Shown here piece after piece: positions 1-8,200 of a stretch of 36,131 nt of DNA (position 1 is its first letter; each line of letters begins with the position of its first letter). This stretch comes from Polyangiaceae bacterium (lineage in GTDB: Bacteria > Myxococcota_A > Polyangia > Polyangiales > Polyangiaceae), in assembly GCA_009780955.1 (NCBI GenBank), contig WQZB01000050.1, positions 1-36,131 of the forward strand, read 5' to 3'. The notes under the pieces are model-generated. The model made no database searches, was not told the origin of the DNA, and saw only the letters and a program-made list of their open reading frames with translations. A program made the position numbers and the translations under genes.

Positions 1-1
1 A

Positions 2-253
2 ATCGGTGGTGGCCTCGCCACGCTCTGGGCGATCTCGCAAAAAGTGATCACGCAGATCGTGCTCTACGGTGCGCCTATGCTCGCTCTCTACCGCGAGCTG
101 CTCTCGCGCGCCGAGGCATGGCTATCGTTGCCACGCTCGGGCGGTATGCTCGTCGTGCTGCCGTTCGCTGCGATCGTAGCTGCCATCGGCGCTTCAACGG
201 CGGTGGCAGGACATCGCGCGGGACGCCTCGTCCGCAAGCAGAGGGCGTCATGA
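2..253 (+). CDS. C-terminal end of a membrane protein (5' end outside window)
   Basis: The reading frame is open from the first bases and ends at TGA 251-253, so only the last 83 residues are visible. They contain a hydrophobic stretch around the internal Met-Leu-Ala-Leu, and a second one (Met-Leu-Val-Val-Leu-Pro-Phe-Ala-Ala) near the end. The tail is Arg/Lys-rich, suggesting a cytoplasmic C-terminus. The stop overlaps the start of the next gene by four bases (ATGA), so the two are translated together. The next gene is also a membrane protein and the third is an NTPase. A transporter component, for example an ECF-type substrate-binding subunit, is possible, but no diagnostic motif is visible and the family is unassigned. 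Confidence 0.6.
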   Translation: MGGGLATLWAISQKVITQIVLYGAPMLALYRELLSRAEAWLSLPRSGGMLVVLPFAAIVAAIGASTAVAGHRAGRLVRKQRAS

Positions 254-864
254 GCGAACGGTATCAGCACATTCTCGTGCTCCTGTTGTCCGTTGCGCTG
301 CTCGTCTTCGTGTTCGCTACGCCCGCACAATGGCACTTCGTCGCGTGGGTTGGGTCGTTTGCGCTTGCGCGGATCCTTGCGCCTACGTTGCGGCGGGGCC
401 TCGGCAATTTCCGTCGATGGCTCATCGCTCTCGTGGTGCTTGCTGTACTCGGAGCCGCTCTTGGAGCAAAAGATAAAGATAGTGCCATCGTTATCTTTGG
501 GCTCACGCTCTCGCCTAGCGGCGCACTTGCCGCAACGACCATGATCGCGCGAGCCTTTGGCCTCGTGGGTCTCTCGAGGAGCGTGATGGCACTCTACCCA
601 CCCGCCCGCGCCATTCGGCGGCTCACTGGAAAGCGATTCAAGCGTGTCGGCGAAGTCTTGCTCATCGCCTTCAATCTCCTGCCCTCGCTGATCGACGCAC
701 TTCGCCAAGGGTACGCCGATATTGCCATCCGAAACCCCGGATGGTGGCGCATGCCTTGGCGGCTCTTCAACACCATCGTGTTTGCGATCGAACACGCAGC
801 GAATCTTGCGGAGAACATCGCGCAAGATCTCGCATCGTCGACTGACCACAAGGAGTCTACATGA
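250..864 (+). CDS. Polytopic membrane protein, possibly an ECF-type transporter T subunit
   Basis: 204 residues. The ATG at 250 overlaps the preceding stop (ATGA) and has an AGAGGG Shine-Dalgarno-like sequence just upstream, which fixes the start. The N-terminal half has several hydrophobic segments: two near residues 8-45, one near 60-75 and one near 85-105. A basic amphipathic stretch follows (ArgAlaIleArgArgLeuThrGlyLysArgPheLysArg), then a hydrophobic helix containing AsnLeuLeuProSerLeu and another near the C-terminus. This layout, with transmembrane helices followed by Arg-rich coupling-like helices, is reminiscent of EcfT/CbiQ subunits, but the similarity is loose. The gene sits inside a tightly overlapped operon with another membrane protein and a P-loop NTPase. 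It is certainly a gene; the function is inferred. Confidence 0.75.
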   Translation: MSERYQHILVLLLSVALLVFVFATPAQWHFVAWVGSFALARILAPTLRRGLGNFRRWLIALVVLAVLGAALGAKDKDSAIVIFGLTLSPSGALAATTMIARAFGLVGLSRSVMALYPPARAIRRLTGKRFKRVGEVLLIAFNLLPSLIDALRQGYADIAIRNPGWWRMPWRLFNTIVFAIEHAANLAENIAQDLASSTDHKEST

Positions 865-1445
865 CGAGCAACATGACGAAGCGATGGGCACTCATCGTAG
901 GTGGGAAAGGCGCAGGTAAGTCGACTGCGGCGACGCGCGTGGCGAACATGCTCGCCACGCGCGGCATCGCCGTTGGAGGCGTGATCCAAGAAGCAGTACA
1001 CGAAGACGGCGAGCGCGTCGCGTATCGCGCATGCCACGTCGGCGAGCCTACGAGCGGGGTCATCATCGCGCATCGCGGCGCACCGCCCAAAGGGACACAG
1101 ACCAACGCCCTACGCGAATTCTGTTCGCTCGTCTTCGACGACGACGCGTTCGCCGCCGCGGGCGCGTGGGTTCGCCAAGCGATGAACGCATGTGACGTCG
1201 TCATCATCGACGAGGTCAGCAAACTCGAAGTCTCCGGCGGTGGGCATCACAACGCCATTCGCGATGCGCTGGCCGGCAGGGCGCTCGCTATTCTGGTCGT
1301 GCGTGACCATCAACTCTTCGCCGTGGTGGAGAAGTTCGAGCTCGAGGACGCCGTGGCGAGCTTGGAGGTGGGCGACGACGACGCGATCGACGCATTCGTC
1401 GATACTATCGTTTGCGCCGTGCGGACAACGGAGTCGCCGTCGTGA
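861..1445 (+). CDS. Small P-loop NTPase, THEP1/DUF2478-like
   Basis: 194 residues. The ATG at 861 overlaps the previous stop (ATGA) and is preceded by a strong AAGGAG six bases upstream. Walker A is GGKGAGKST at residues 14-22. A Walker B-like strand VVIIDEVSKLE has Asp117-Glu118 and is very like the DEIGKME motif of THEP1-type nucleoside triphosphatases and DUF2478 proteins. The short length and the arrangement (P-loop at the extreme N-terminus, Walker B past the middle) fit that family. It is not an ABC ATPase, because no LSGGQ signature is present. In this operon it may supply nucleotide hydrolysis or regulation for the membrane proteins, or act on a cofactor precursor. Substrate unknown. 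Confidence 0.8.
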   Translation: MTSNMTKRWALIVGGKGAGKSTAATRVANMLATRGIAVGGVIQEAVHEDGERVAYRACHVGEPTSGVIIAHRGAPPKGTQTNALREFCSLVFDDDAFAAAGAWVRQAMNACDVVIIDEVSKLEVSGGGHHNAIRDALAGRALAILVVRDHQLFAVVEKFELEDAVASLEVGDDDAIDAFVDTIVCAVRTTESPS

Positions 1446-2284
1446 GCGTTCGTGCAGGCGACATCGATTGGATCGATCGATGGCAACAAATGACGACAGC
1501 GTCCGAAACACGCGACAACAGTAGCAACGGCGAAGTCGGAAGCGCGGATCCGTGGCAACACCGGGCTGCGCGTTTCGATCGTGTCGGCCGCCAATCCGTC
1601 GACATCGGGCTCGACCAGCTCTGCATGGGTGTTCTCCCCACCGACGTCGTTGCCGACATCGGCGCGGGCACAGGCCGGCATGCCGTGCCCATGGCTCGTC
1701 ACTGCAGAGAGGTCGTCGCCGTCGAGCCGTCGCCATCGATGCGCGCGCTCTTGCAAGCGCACATCGATGAAGAAGGCGCACGCGTGACAGTCATCGCCGA
1801 GCGTTGGCCTTGCGAGTTGCCGCCGGTCGATTGCGTGTACTCATCACACGTCCTCTATGGCGTCGCCGACGCGGATGCTTTCTTGGAGCACATGACGCGT
1901 TCGGCACGGCGCACATGCAAACTCTTGCTCGGGTTGCGCGCGCCAGCCGACCACCTCGCTCCTCTTTGGCGCGAGGTGCACGGCACGGAAAGGAGACGGC
2001 GGCCAGCTGCGCTCGAGGCGCTGGCGTTGCTTCACCAGCTCGGGCACGCCGCGAACTTGCGAATCATCGAAGGAACCGCGCGGCCGATGACGTTCATGCC
2101 TGACGACGACGATCTCAACGAGCTTTGCCAAAGATTGCACCTAGAACCGCGGGATCGAGAGCGAAAGCGCGTGCAAGCGGCGCTTGATAAGCTTTTTCCG
2201 CGATCATCACGCGATGCACCATGGGTACTCGGAATCGGCAGCGCGAATGCCATCATCGAATGGCCGGGCAGAGCCCCGGGCTGA
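1442..2284 (+). CDS. Class I SAM-dependent methyltransferase
   Basis: 280 residues from the GTG at 1442, chosen because it overlaps the previous stop (GTGA) and has GGAG eight bases upstream. An in-frame start at 1412 would overlap the NTPase gene by 34 bases and is less likely. Motif I is VVADIGAGTGRH, with Asp72 and the glycine-rich loop at 73-78. The acidic end of strand beta-2 is in VVAVEPSPSM. A later strand, CVYSSHVLYGV, fits motif IV, followed by KLLLGLRAP. This is the Rossmann layout of small-molecule methyltransferases. It is the last gene of the four-gene overlapping operon. The substrate cannot be read from the sequence; the neighbours suggest a cofactor or metal-transport context, which is inference. 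Confidence 0.8.
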   Translation: MSVRAGDIDWIDRWQQMTTASETRDNSSNGEVGSADPWQHRAARFDRVGRQSVDIGLDQLCMGVLPTDVVADIGAGTGRHAVPMARHCREVVAVEPSPSMRALLQAHIDEEGARVTVIAERWPCELPPVDCVYSSHVLYGVADADAFLEHMTRSARRTCKLLLGLRAPADHLAPLWREVHGTERRRRPAALEALALLHQLGHAANLRIIEGTARPMTFMPDDDDLNELCQRLHLEPRDRERKRVQAALDKLFPRSSRDAPWVLGIGSANAIIEWPGRAPG

Positions 2285-2382
2285 TAACGAGGGCGAAAGA
2301 GCGGCAATAGCGCGATCCGTGCGAAAAAATGAGGCAGCACGCTCGCACATTGCCTGGTCGGTGCTACGCCTAAGCCTACGAC

Positions 2383-3312
2383 ATGCTTATGCGAGCCGTT
2401 CCAATTCCGAAACGCTTTGCGCGTTGCCTACTACGTTGCGCCGCAACGTTCACGTTTGCTGCCATCGCGCTCATGTTCTTGGCAACGGCCAAGCCATGCC
2501 ACGCTCAAGAGCTTGCGCCCGAGCTGGAAACGCTCGGCCTTCGAACGCGCGCGCAAATCGAACTAAAAAGGCTCTATTCGCGCATGAATCAAGCGGATCA
2601 ACGGCGGTTGGTCGGCATTTACATCGCCTTTGATCCAAACCCGAACGATCCAAGCGCAATGGCCGCATGCGACGACGACGGCGACTACGTCGTTGCCATA
2701 ACCGAAGCGATGCTCCGGCTCATGGCCAACGTTGCGCGGGCTCAAAGCTTCGACGAAACGAACGGCTCCCGGCGCATCGACAGTTACGCCCAGTTTGTGG
2801 CGCGCGCACAGCTGCCTGGGCAGCGCTTGTTGCCGCCGCCGCCGGGTTTCTTCTCGGCAGCGAAGCCGGCCGTAACCTTCGAAGATCGGCTGCGTGAGGC
2901 CCTTGCATTCGTCCTTGCACGCGAAATGGCTCACATGAAGGCTGGCGATCTCGTCTGCCCGCATCCAACAGCCACGCACGAGTCCGGCGACGACGTGTGG
3001 ACGGACGACGAGCAGCGCGCGGCACTCGAAGGTGCAAAGAAGATCTACCCGGGCAACGCCACAGAGCGCGACGCGCAAGCCACGGCGGCCTTGGTCAACG
3101 CCGATCTCACCGAAGAAGGGGCGCTGGGCCTGCTGCGCTTTTTTGTGCAGTTCGAAATCGAGCGCGTTAATTTCTCGAGCCGCTTCGCTCCAAGATACCT
3201 TGCGCAGCATCCGAACCCGGTAGCGCGAATGGCCACAGTACGCGCAGCAGCCCAAACTGCACGCGCCGTCAAAGACGGCAGCGCCCCAAGCCCCGGAAGT
3301 ACAAGCTTGTAG
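2383..3312 (+). CDS. Secreted M48-like protein with a degenerate zinc-binding motif
   Basis: 309 residues with a signal peptide: a basic start, a hydrophobic core (FAAIALMFLATA) and a likely cleavage after CHA at about residue 41. The C-terminal half has the layout of an M48-type peptidase: a helix ending AREMAHMKAGD at residues 179-189, then a helix with ERDAQATAAL, and a late HPNPVARMATVRAA segment like the HPSPxxRIxxL tail of M48 proteases. In active M48 enzymes the helix reads HExxH and the third ligand lies in ExxxD. Here the first His is Arg180 (CGC), and the Asp of the second motif is not in place. It is therefore probably a non-catalytic relative. Start: ATG 2383 or the in-frame ATG 2389; no clear ribosome site. 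A 98-base gap separates it from the methyltransferase. Confidence 0.7.
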   Translation: MLMRAVPIPKRFARCLLRCAATFTFAAIALMFLATAKPCHAQELAPELETLGLRTRAQIELKRLYSRMNQADQRRLVGIYIAFDPNPNDPSAMAACDDDGDYVVAITEAMLRLMANVARAQSFDETNGSRRIDSYAQFVARAQLPGQRLLPPPPGFFSAAKPAVTFEDRLREALAFVLAREMAHMKAGDLVCPHPTATHESGDDVWTDDEQRAALEGAKKIYPGNATERDAQATAALVNADLTEEGALGLLRFFVQFEIERVNFSSRFAPRYLAQHPNPVARMATVRAAAQTARAVKDGSAPSPGSTSL

Positions 3313-3380
3313 ACCGCTTTCGATTTGAAAACGGTCAGAAATGACGAAACAAATGTGGGCATGCGGTCGACTAGATCGGT

Positions 3381-4319
3381 GTGCATATAACCCCTTTCGA
3401 TACTGGCTACCCCGACGAACTGCGCGCCTTGCCGGCGCCTCCCAATCTCACGCTGAGCGGCCCGCTCGACCACGCGCGCCGCGTGGCTATCGTTGGCGCG
3501 CGAAGTCCTGTAGAAGGCGCCAAAGCCTTTGCGGCCGATCTCGCTCACGCGCTTGCCAGAGCCGGCGTTACCGTCATTTCTGGCGGGGCCCTGGGAATCG
3601 ACGCATCGGCCCATCGAGGCGCGATGAGCGCCGGTGGCGCAACATGGGTCATCTCCGGCACTGGCTGCAATCACGTCTATCCACCGCAGCACGACAAGCT
3701 TTTCGCCAGCATTGCAGCAAGCGACAAAAGCCGGATGATTTGGCCTTTTGACGACAACGTTGGGCCAAGTCGCGAAACTTTCCGAAGCCGCAACGGCGTG
3801 CTTGTTGCCTTGTCGGAAGTGGTGATCGTAGTGCAGGCGCGGCTTCAATCAGGATCACGCAACGCCGCGACATGGGCGCGGAGCCTGGGCCGCGCTCTTT
3901 GGGTCGTTCCGCCGCTTCCCTGGCCGCCGTACGTTGGAAGCTTCAGCGGTTGCGCGGCGGAACTCGCTCGAGGCGCACGGCCGCTTCATTCCATCGAAGA
4001 GCTTTTTCGTGAGCTGCGTCTTCCGTTCGACCATGTGGTGGAGGGAAAGAACGCACACCTTCCATGGCATCGGAAGAATCAAAAGAACGCCAACAATCGT
4101 ACCGGTGCCCAGCCTTTTCCTCTAGCTTCGGACACTCTTTCATCCGATGAAAAATTAGTGCTTTCAAACCTTTCTCAGGTTCCTAAACATCTCGACGAGA
4201 TCCTTGAAACGGCACACCTTGGAATTAGCTCTGCCTTTACGGCACTCTTGACGCTCTCCATGAAGGACGTAGTAGTAGAGGGCCCTGACGGGTTCTATCG
4301 GCGCAAGCAGATCAAGTAA
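3381..4319 (+). CDS. dprA: DNA-processing protein DprA (Smf family)
   Basis: 312 residues from GTG 3381. DprA loads RecA onto incoming single-stranded DNA during natural transformation. The Rossmann-like core is clear: VAIVGARSP (36-43), GVTVISGGALGIDASAHRG (62-80, the family's GxxxGID..AH signature), GTGCNHVYPPQHDKL (93-107), a Phe-x-x-Arg-Asn element (134-138) and SGSRNAATWARSLGRALWVVP (157-177). The C-terminal region, about residues 250-312, is a winged-helix DML1-like domain. The N-terminal SAM-like domain of longer homologues is absent. Several normally conserved positions are altered: the usual SGSLIT..A is SGSRNAATWA, and RNRIIAGLS is RNGVLVALS. It is thus a divergent DprA. It lies 68 bases after the M48-like gene and 85 bases before topA. 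Confidence 0.9.
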   Translation: MHITPFDTGYPDELRALPAPPNLTLSGPLDHARRVAIVGARSPVEGAKAFAADLAHALARAGVTVISGGALGIDASAHRGAMSAGGATWVISGTGCNHVYPPQHDKLFASIAASDKSRMIWPFDDNVGPSRETFRSRNGVLVALSEVVIVVQARLQSGSRNAATWARSLGRALWVVPPLPWPPYVGSFSGCAAELARGARPLHSIEELFRELRLPFDHVVEGKNAHLPWHRKNQKNANNRTGAQPFPLASDTLSSDEKLVLSNLSQVPKHLDEILETAHLGISSAFTALLTLSMKDVVVEGPDGFYRRKQIK

Positions 4320-4404
4320 CCATTCAGGATTGTTCAATTCTTTGGCATTTTGGCGCAATGCTGCGTCGCCTAGAGGCATCTGCTGGCAGGTTCGGGGCGA
4401 ACAG

Positions 4405-6837
4405 ATGGGTAAGACACTGGTGGTCGTTGAGTCTCCGGCAAAGGCAAAAACGATCAAGAAATACCTTGGCACTGGCTACGAGGTTCTGGCTTCGAAAGGT
4501 CATGTCAAAGACTTGCCCAAGAAAATGGGCATCGACATCGACAAAGGCTTTCAGGAAACCTACGAGGTCGTTCCTGGCAAAGAAAAGGTCTTGGCCGAGC
4601 TGAAAAGCGCCGCCAAAGAAGCGAACGACATTTTGCTCGCCACCGACCCTGATCGCGAAGGCGAAGCTATCGCTTGGCACCTTGCGGAAGAGCTAACCGG
4701 TAAGCCAAACAAAGCCAAGCGCGTAGAATTTCACGAGATCACGAAAAACGGCGTAGAGCGGGGAGTTGCCTCGCCGCGCGCGCTCGACCAGCATCTGTAC
4801 GATGCGCAACGCGCGAGGCGCGTTCTCGACCGCATTGTCGGCTACGACGTGTCCGCTCTCGTTTGGACCAAGCTCGCCTTTGGATTGTCGGCCGGGCGCG
4901 TGCAAAGCGTGGCACTGCGGCTCATCGTCGACCGCGAGCGGGAGATCGAAGCCTTCGTTCCGGAAGAGTACTGGAACATCGGCGCTCAGCTTGCCAAAAT
5001 CGAAAAAAACGGCGGTAAAAAACAGCCTTTCGCGGCGCGCCTTGCCCAACAGAACGGCAAGAAAGTCGAAGTGAAAAACGGGGAGGTGGCGGCTCGTATC
5101 AAGCGCGATCTCGAAGGCGCGGCCTACCGCATCGCGAAAGTCACCAAGTCAGAGCGAAAGCGAAAGCCCTACGCGCCTTACACCACGAGCAAGCTTCAAC
5201 AAGACGCGGTCAACCGGCTTGGTTTCGGCGCCAAGCGCACCATGCAAGTGGCCCAAGGCCTTTACGAGGGCGTTGACCTTGGCAAAGACGGCGGCGCGGT
5301 AGGTCTCATCACGTACATGCGCACCGACTCCACGCGCGTTTCGCCCGAGGCGCTTCAAGGAGCACGCGAATACATCGCACAGCAATACGGAAAGAGCACG
5401 CTGCCCGCGGATCCGAACGTTTTCAAGTCGAAGAAAAGCGCACAAGACGCCCACGAAGCGATTCGCCCAACGCTGCTCGATCACCCGCCCGAGGTGGTCA
5501 AAAAACACCTCAAAGACGAGCAATTCAAAATTTATAAGCTTATTTGGGATCGCTTCATTGCAAGCCAAATGAACGATGCCATCTTCGATCAGACCTCGGT
5601 AGACATCGAGGCAAGCGCGAAGCATACTGATGCATCTTACACGCTTCGCGCAACCGGGCGGGTGCTCAAGTCCGCCGGCTGGCTCGAGGTATACGGTGCC
5701 GCCGATTCCACGCAAGCCGGTGACAGCGACGACGCCAAGGCCGACGCGACCAAAGAACCCGACGAGGACGCCGCAACGCTTCCCGAACTTGTCGAGGGCG
5801 AAAGCCTCGAGCTCGTTGTACCTCCTGGTGTGCTCGCCGAACAGAAGTTCACGCAGCCACCCGCGCGCTATAACGAAGGCTCGCTCGTCCGCGAGCTCGA
5901 AGAGCGTGGCATCGGCCGACCCAGCACGTATGCCGAAATCATCAGCAAGGTGCAGGCGCGCGATTACGTCGAGAAGATTGACGGACGAAGCTTTCGCCCC
6001 ACGATGCTCGGGAAAATGGTCGTCGATGGCCTTGTCAATAGCGAGCTAGACTTTATGGACCCAACTTTCACATCGAGCATGGAGCTAGAGCTCGACGCGG
6101 TGGAAGCGGGCAGCGAAGGGCGGGTGGCGCTGCTCTCGCGGTTTTATAAAAAGTTTCGCCAGCAACTCGACAAGAGCAAGAAAGGCAAGCGTTGGAATCC
6201 CGAGCCTGAACCCACGGGCGAAGTTTGCGAAATGTGCGGCCCCAAGAGCGAAGATGCCAAGCTTCGCGCGCTTGGGCCCGGCGAAATGATGAAACGATGG
6301 TCAAAAAACGGTTGGTTTCTCGGCTGCTCGAACTACCCGAAGTGCAAGAACACGCGCGATCTCGGGCCCGACGGCACGGGCGCAGCCAAGCCTCGCGAAG
6401 CCGGTATCGATTGCGACAAGTGCGGAAAGCCAATGGTCATTCGCAGCGGTCGTTATGGCGAATTTCTCGCTTGCACCGGCTACCCGCAGTGCAAAAATGC
6501 ACGCCCTGTTCCACTTGGCGTTGCCTGCCCGAAGTGCGGTGGTGACATCATCGAAGTGCGGTCGAAAAAGAAGGGCGGCAAGACTTTTTACGGATGCAGC
6601 CGCTACAACGACGAAACCGTAAAGTGTGATTTCAAGCTTTGGCAAAAGCCGCTCAATGAACCATGCCCGGCGTGCGGAGCCAAGTTCCTTGTCATGGCTG
6701 GAACGAAGGCAAAGCCGATCATCGCGTGTGCCGACAAAGAATGTGGGTACAAGCGCTCGGCCGACAAGCCCGCTTCGTCCATCGCACATAGCCTGGACCA
6801 GCTAGACCAAGAAGGCGCTGCGGCCGCCGCAATCTAG
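4405..6837 (+). CDS. topA: DNA topoisomerase I (type IA)
   Basis: 810 residues. It relaxes negatively supercoiled DNA through a transient 5'-phosphotyrosine link. ATG 4405 is chosen because the protein then begins MGKTLVVVESPAKAKTI, the family's normal start, with GGGGCGA eight bases upstream; an in-frame ATG at 4330 would add 25 non-conserved residues. The Toprim domain has Glu9 and the acidic triad Asp81, Asp83, Glu85 (DPDREGEAIAW). The catalytic tyrosine is Tyr304 in GLITYMRTDSTR. RYNEGSLVRELEERGIGRPS is the conserved central segment. The C-terminus has four C4 zinc-ribbon modules: CEMCG..YPKC, CDKCG..YPQC, CPKCG..CDF and CPACG..KEC. An acidic, Asp/Ala-rich insert of about 30 residues lies near residues 435-465. 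It looks fully functional. Confidence 0.97.
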   Translation: MGKTLVVVESPAKAKTIKKYLGTGYEVLASKGHVKDLPKKMGIDIDKGFQETYEVVPGKEKVLAELKSAAKEANDILLATDPDREGEAIAWHLAEELTGKPNKAKRVEFHEITKNGVERGVASPRALDQHLYDAQRARRVLDRIVGYDVSALVWTKLAFGLSAGRVQSVALRLIVDREREIEAFVPEEYWNIGAQLAKIEKNGGKKQPFAARLAQQNGKKVEVKNGEVAARIKRDLEGAAYRIAKVTKSERKRKPYAPYTTSKLQQDAVNRLGFGAKRTMQVAQGLYEGVDLGKDGGAVGLITYMRTDSTRVSPEALQGAREYIAQQYGKSTLPADPNVFKSKKSAQDAHEAIRPTLLDHPPEVVKKHLKDEQFKIYKLIWDRFIASQMNDAIFDQTSVDIEASAKHTDASYTLRATGRVLKSAGWLEVYGAADSTQAGDSDDAKADATKEPDEDAATLPELVEGESLELVVPPGVLAEQKFTQPPARYNEGSLVRELEERGIGRPSTYAEIISKVQARDYVEKIDGRSFRPTMLGKMVVDGLVNSELDFMDPTFTSSMELELDAVEAGSEGRVALLSRFYKKFRQQLDKSKKGKRWNPEPEPTGEVCEMCGPKSEDAKLRALGPGEMMKRWSKNGWFLGCSNYPKCKNTRDLGPDGTGAAKPREAGIDCDKCGKPMVIRSGRYGEFLACTGYPQCKNARPVPLGVACPKCGGDIIEVRSKKKGGKTFYGCSRYNDETVKCDFKLWQKPLNEPCPACGAKFLVMAGTKAKPIIACADKECGYKRSADKPASSIAHSLDQLDQEGAAAAAI

Positions 6838-6907
6838 ATCGATGAATTTGCGATCATGCCGAATTGCGCACGTGACGTGTTGATGTTCCTTGATGATGCT
6901 CTTGGCC

Positions 6908-7040
6908 TGTAGGGGCGCAGCATGCTGCGCCCTTACAAGCCAATGGCCACACCGTTCCCATCACCAATCATGGCGCTAACCATCGCGGTGAATGGGTACC
7001 ATAGACGATTCCCGAGGGCGCGATGAATCGCGCCCCTACA
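6908..7040. repeat. Pair of palindromes in inverted orientation (REP/BIME- or MITE-like)
   Basis: Positions 6908-6937 form a 30-base near-perfect palindrome starting TGTAGGGGCGC; the one imperfection is a G-T pair. Positions 7016-7035 form a perfect 9-base stem (GGGCGCGAT/ATCGCGCCC) with a two-base loop, and the unit ends GCGCCCCTACA at 7040. The outer 11 bases of the two units are exact inverted copies, so the 133-bp block has terminal inverted repeats around a roughly 78-base core with no open frame of note. It occupies most of the 222-base gap between two convergent operons, where either hairpin could act as a two-way transcription stop. The architecture resembles REP doublets or a small non-autonomous element. 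No transposase is nearby. Confidence 0.7.
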
Positions 7041-7059
7041 ACCAAACAAGGGGACCGCC

Positions 7060-7491
7060 TTATTCCGACGCACCGAATCCGCCAGGTGCAGGCTCCCCCG
7101 TTTTGGGGAGGATCCTCACGGCATGATCGGGATCGAGCACACCACCCTGATCGGGATCGAACTCACCACGACGACCAGTATCGGCGTGCGTATAGGTGTA
7201 GAAAACGCCAAGAAAGAAAAGCGCCGTGACAACGACAATCGCGTGAAACTTGGTATCCCACTTCAGGTGCATGAAAAACCCAAGGATTAGCAAAGCCTTG
7301 AGAGTTGCAATGCCCATGACAAGCAAAAGATTGAGCTTGCCAAGGTCGACATAGGACTGCGCCACCGTGCCGGCAGTGAGAAGCAACAAACCGAGGAAGA
7401 CAGCGACGTAGATCAGAGGCGACGCAACATGCGCCACAGCCTCCGGCTCGTTGCCACTTGATTCGCTCTTTGGTTCTGCGATGGCTGACAT
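7060..7491 (-). CDS. ctaF: Cytochrome c oxidase subunit IV (prokaryotic COX4 family)
   Basis: 143 residues, ATG at 7491 with AAAGGA about 11 bases upstream. Three hydrophobic helices are visible: LIYVAVFLGLLLLTAGTVA, LLLVMGIATLKALLILGFFM followed by HLKWDTKF, and AIVVVTALFFLGVFYTYTHAD. The Ala-x-x-Lys-Ala..GFFMHL.W signature between helices 2 and 3 is typical of bacterial oxidase subunit IV. The tail is hydrophilic and Pro/Gly-rich. It is the last gene of the respiratory operon, 13 bases after coxC, and it faces topA across the palindrome pair. Subunit IV is a small accessory membrane subunit with no redox centre. Confidence 0.9.
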   Translation of the reverse strand: MSAIAEPKSESSGNEPEAVAHVASPLIYVAVFLGLLLLTAGTVAQSYVDLGKLNLLLVMGIATLKALLILGFFMHLKWDTKFHAIVVVTALFFLGVFYTYTHADTGRRGEFDPDQGGVLDPDHAVRILPKTGEPAPGGFGASE

Positions 7492-7504
7492 GGTCCTGAT
7501 TCCT

Positions 7505-8200
7505 TTAGATCAAATAAAAAAGCGGAAAGAGGAAAATCCATACGAGATCGACGAAGTGCCAATAAAGGGCTGTGATGTCGACCGCAGTGAAGTATTCTTT
7601 CGAAAAATTACCCCGTAAGTTGCGAATTAATATCCAAATGAAGACCACGATACCCACGACGACGTGAAGAGCGTGCAGCCCCGTCATCATGAAATAGAGC
7701 GCGAAAAACGAGCCCGAATTCGATTTCAAATCGAGCCCCTTGACGAGATGCTCGTCGATAGGCTTGAAGGCAGGCCCAGGAAGAAGCCCGGCATCGAATT
7801 TGTGCTGGTATTCGAAAAACTTGATGGCGAGAAACACACACGCGCAGGCAATGGTCACAAGCAGGTAAAGACTCGTTGCATGTCGTTTGCCTTTTTGTGC
7901 GGCATTCACCGCGAGCGCCGCGGTAAGCGACGAGAAGATGAGCACCACGGTATTCGTGGTGCCCATAATCTTGTCGAGCTGCTGGCTCGCCGCCTTGAAC
8001 ATTTCTGGGTAAGAGGCGCGGAATACGCTGTAGATAACGAAAAGAGCGCCAAAGAAAAGCACTTCTTGCGCGAGGAACAGCCACATGCCGAGCCTTGCGG
8101 TGCCAAACTGTTGAGCAGGCGTATCGAAATGATGCAAAAGCCATTTGGGGCGCGCGCGGCCATCGCCGCTTGCATGCTCGGTCGCGGTAGCCGTGCTCAT
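7505..8200 (-). CDS. ctaE: Cytochrome c oxidase subunit III
   Basis: 231 residues. ATG 8200 overlaps the coxA stop (ATGA at 8197-8200) and is preceded by AAGGAAGACGC, so this start is firm; a longer in-frame extension to 8395 would be Arg-rich and lies within coxA. The protein has about five transmembrane helices. Family features include [20 protein letters not shown], the FEYQHKF segment, and a C-terminal [11 protein letters not shown] followed by [19 protein letters not shown]. Subunit III stabilises the catalytic core and carries no metal. The five-helix form, shorter than the mitochondrial seven-helix type, is usual in caa3 oxidases, in which the first two helices are missing or are carried by subunit I. 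Confidence 0.95.
   Translation of the reverse strand: MSTATATEHASGDGRARPKWLLHHFDTPAQQFGTARLGMWLFLAQEVLFFGALFVIYSVFRASYPEMFKAASQQLDKIMGTTNTVVLIFSSLTAALAVNAAQKGKRHATSLYLLVTIACACVFLAIKFFEYQHKFDAGLLPGPAFKPIDEHLVKGLDLKSNSGSFFALYFMMTGLHALHVVVGIVVFIWILIRNLRGNFSKEYFTAVDITALYWHFVDLVWIFLFPLFYLI

Noticed and set aside
88-891. A 267-codon minus-strand frame opposite the membrane-protein operon
   Set aside because: The plus-strand genes have overlapping stop/start junctions and ribosome sites, and the NTPase and methyltransferase motifs. The antisense product is low-complexity and charged.
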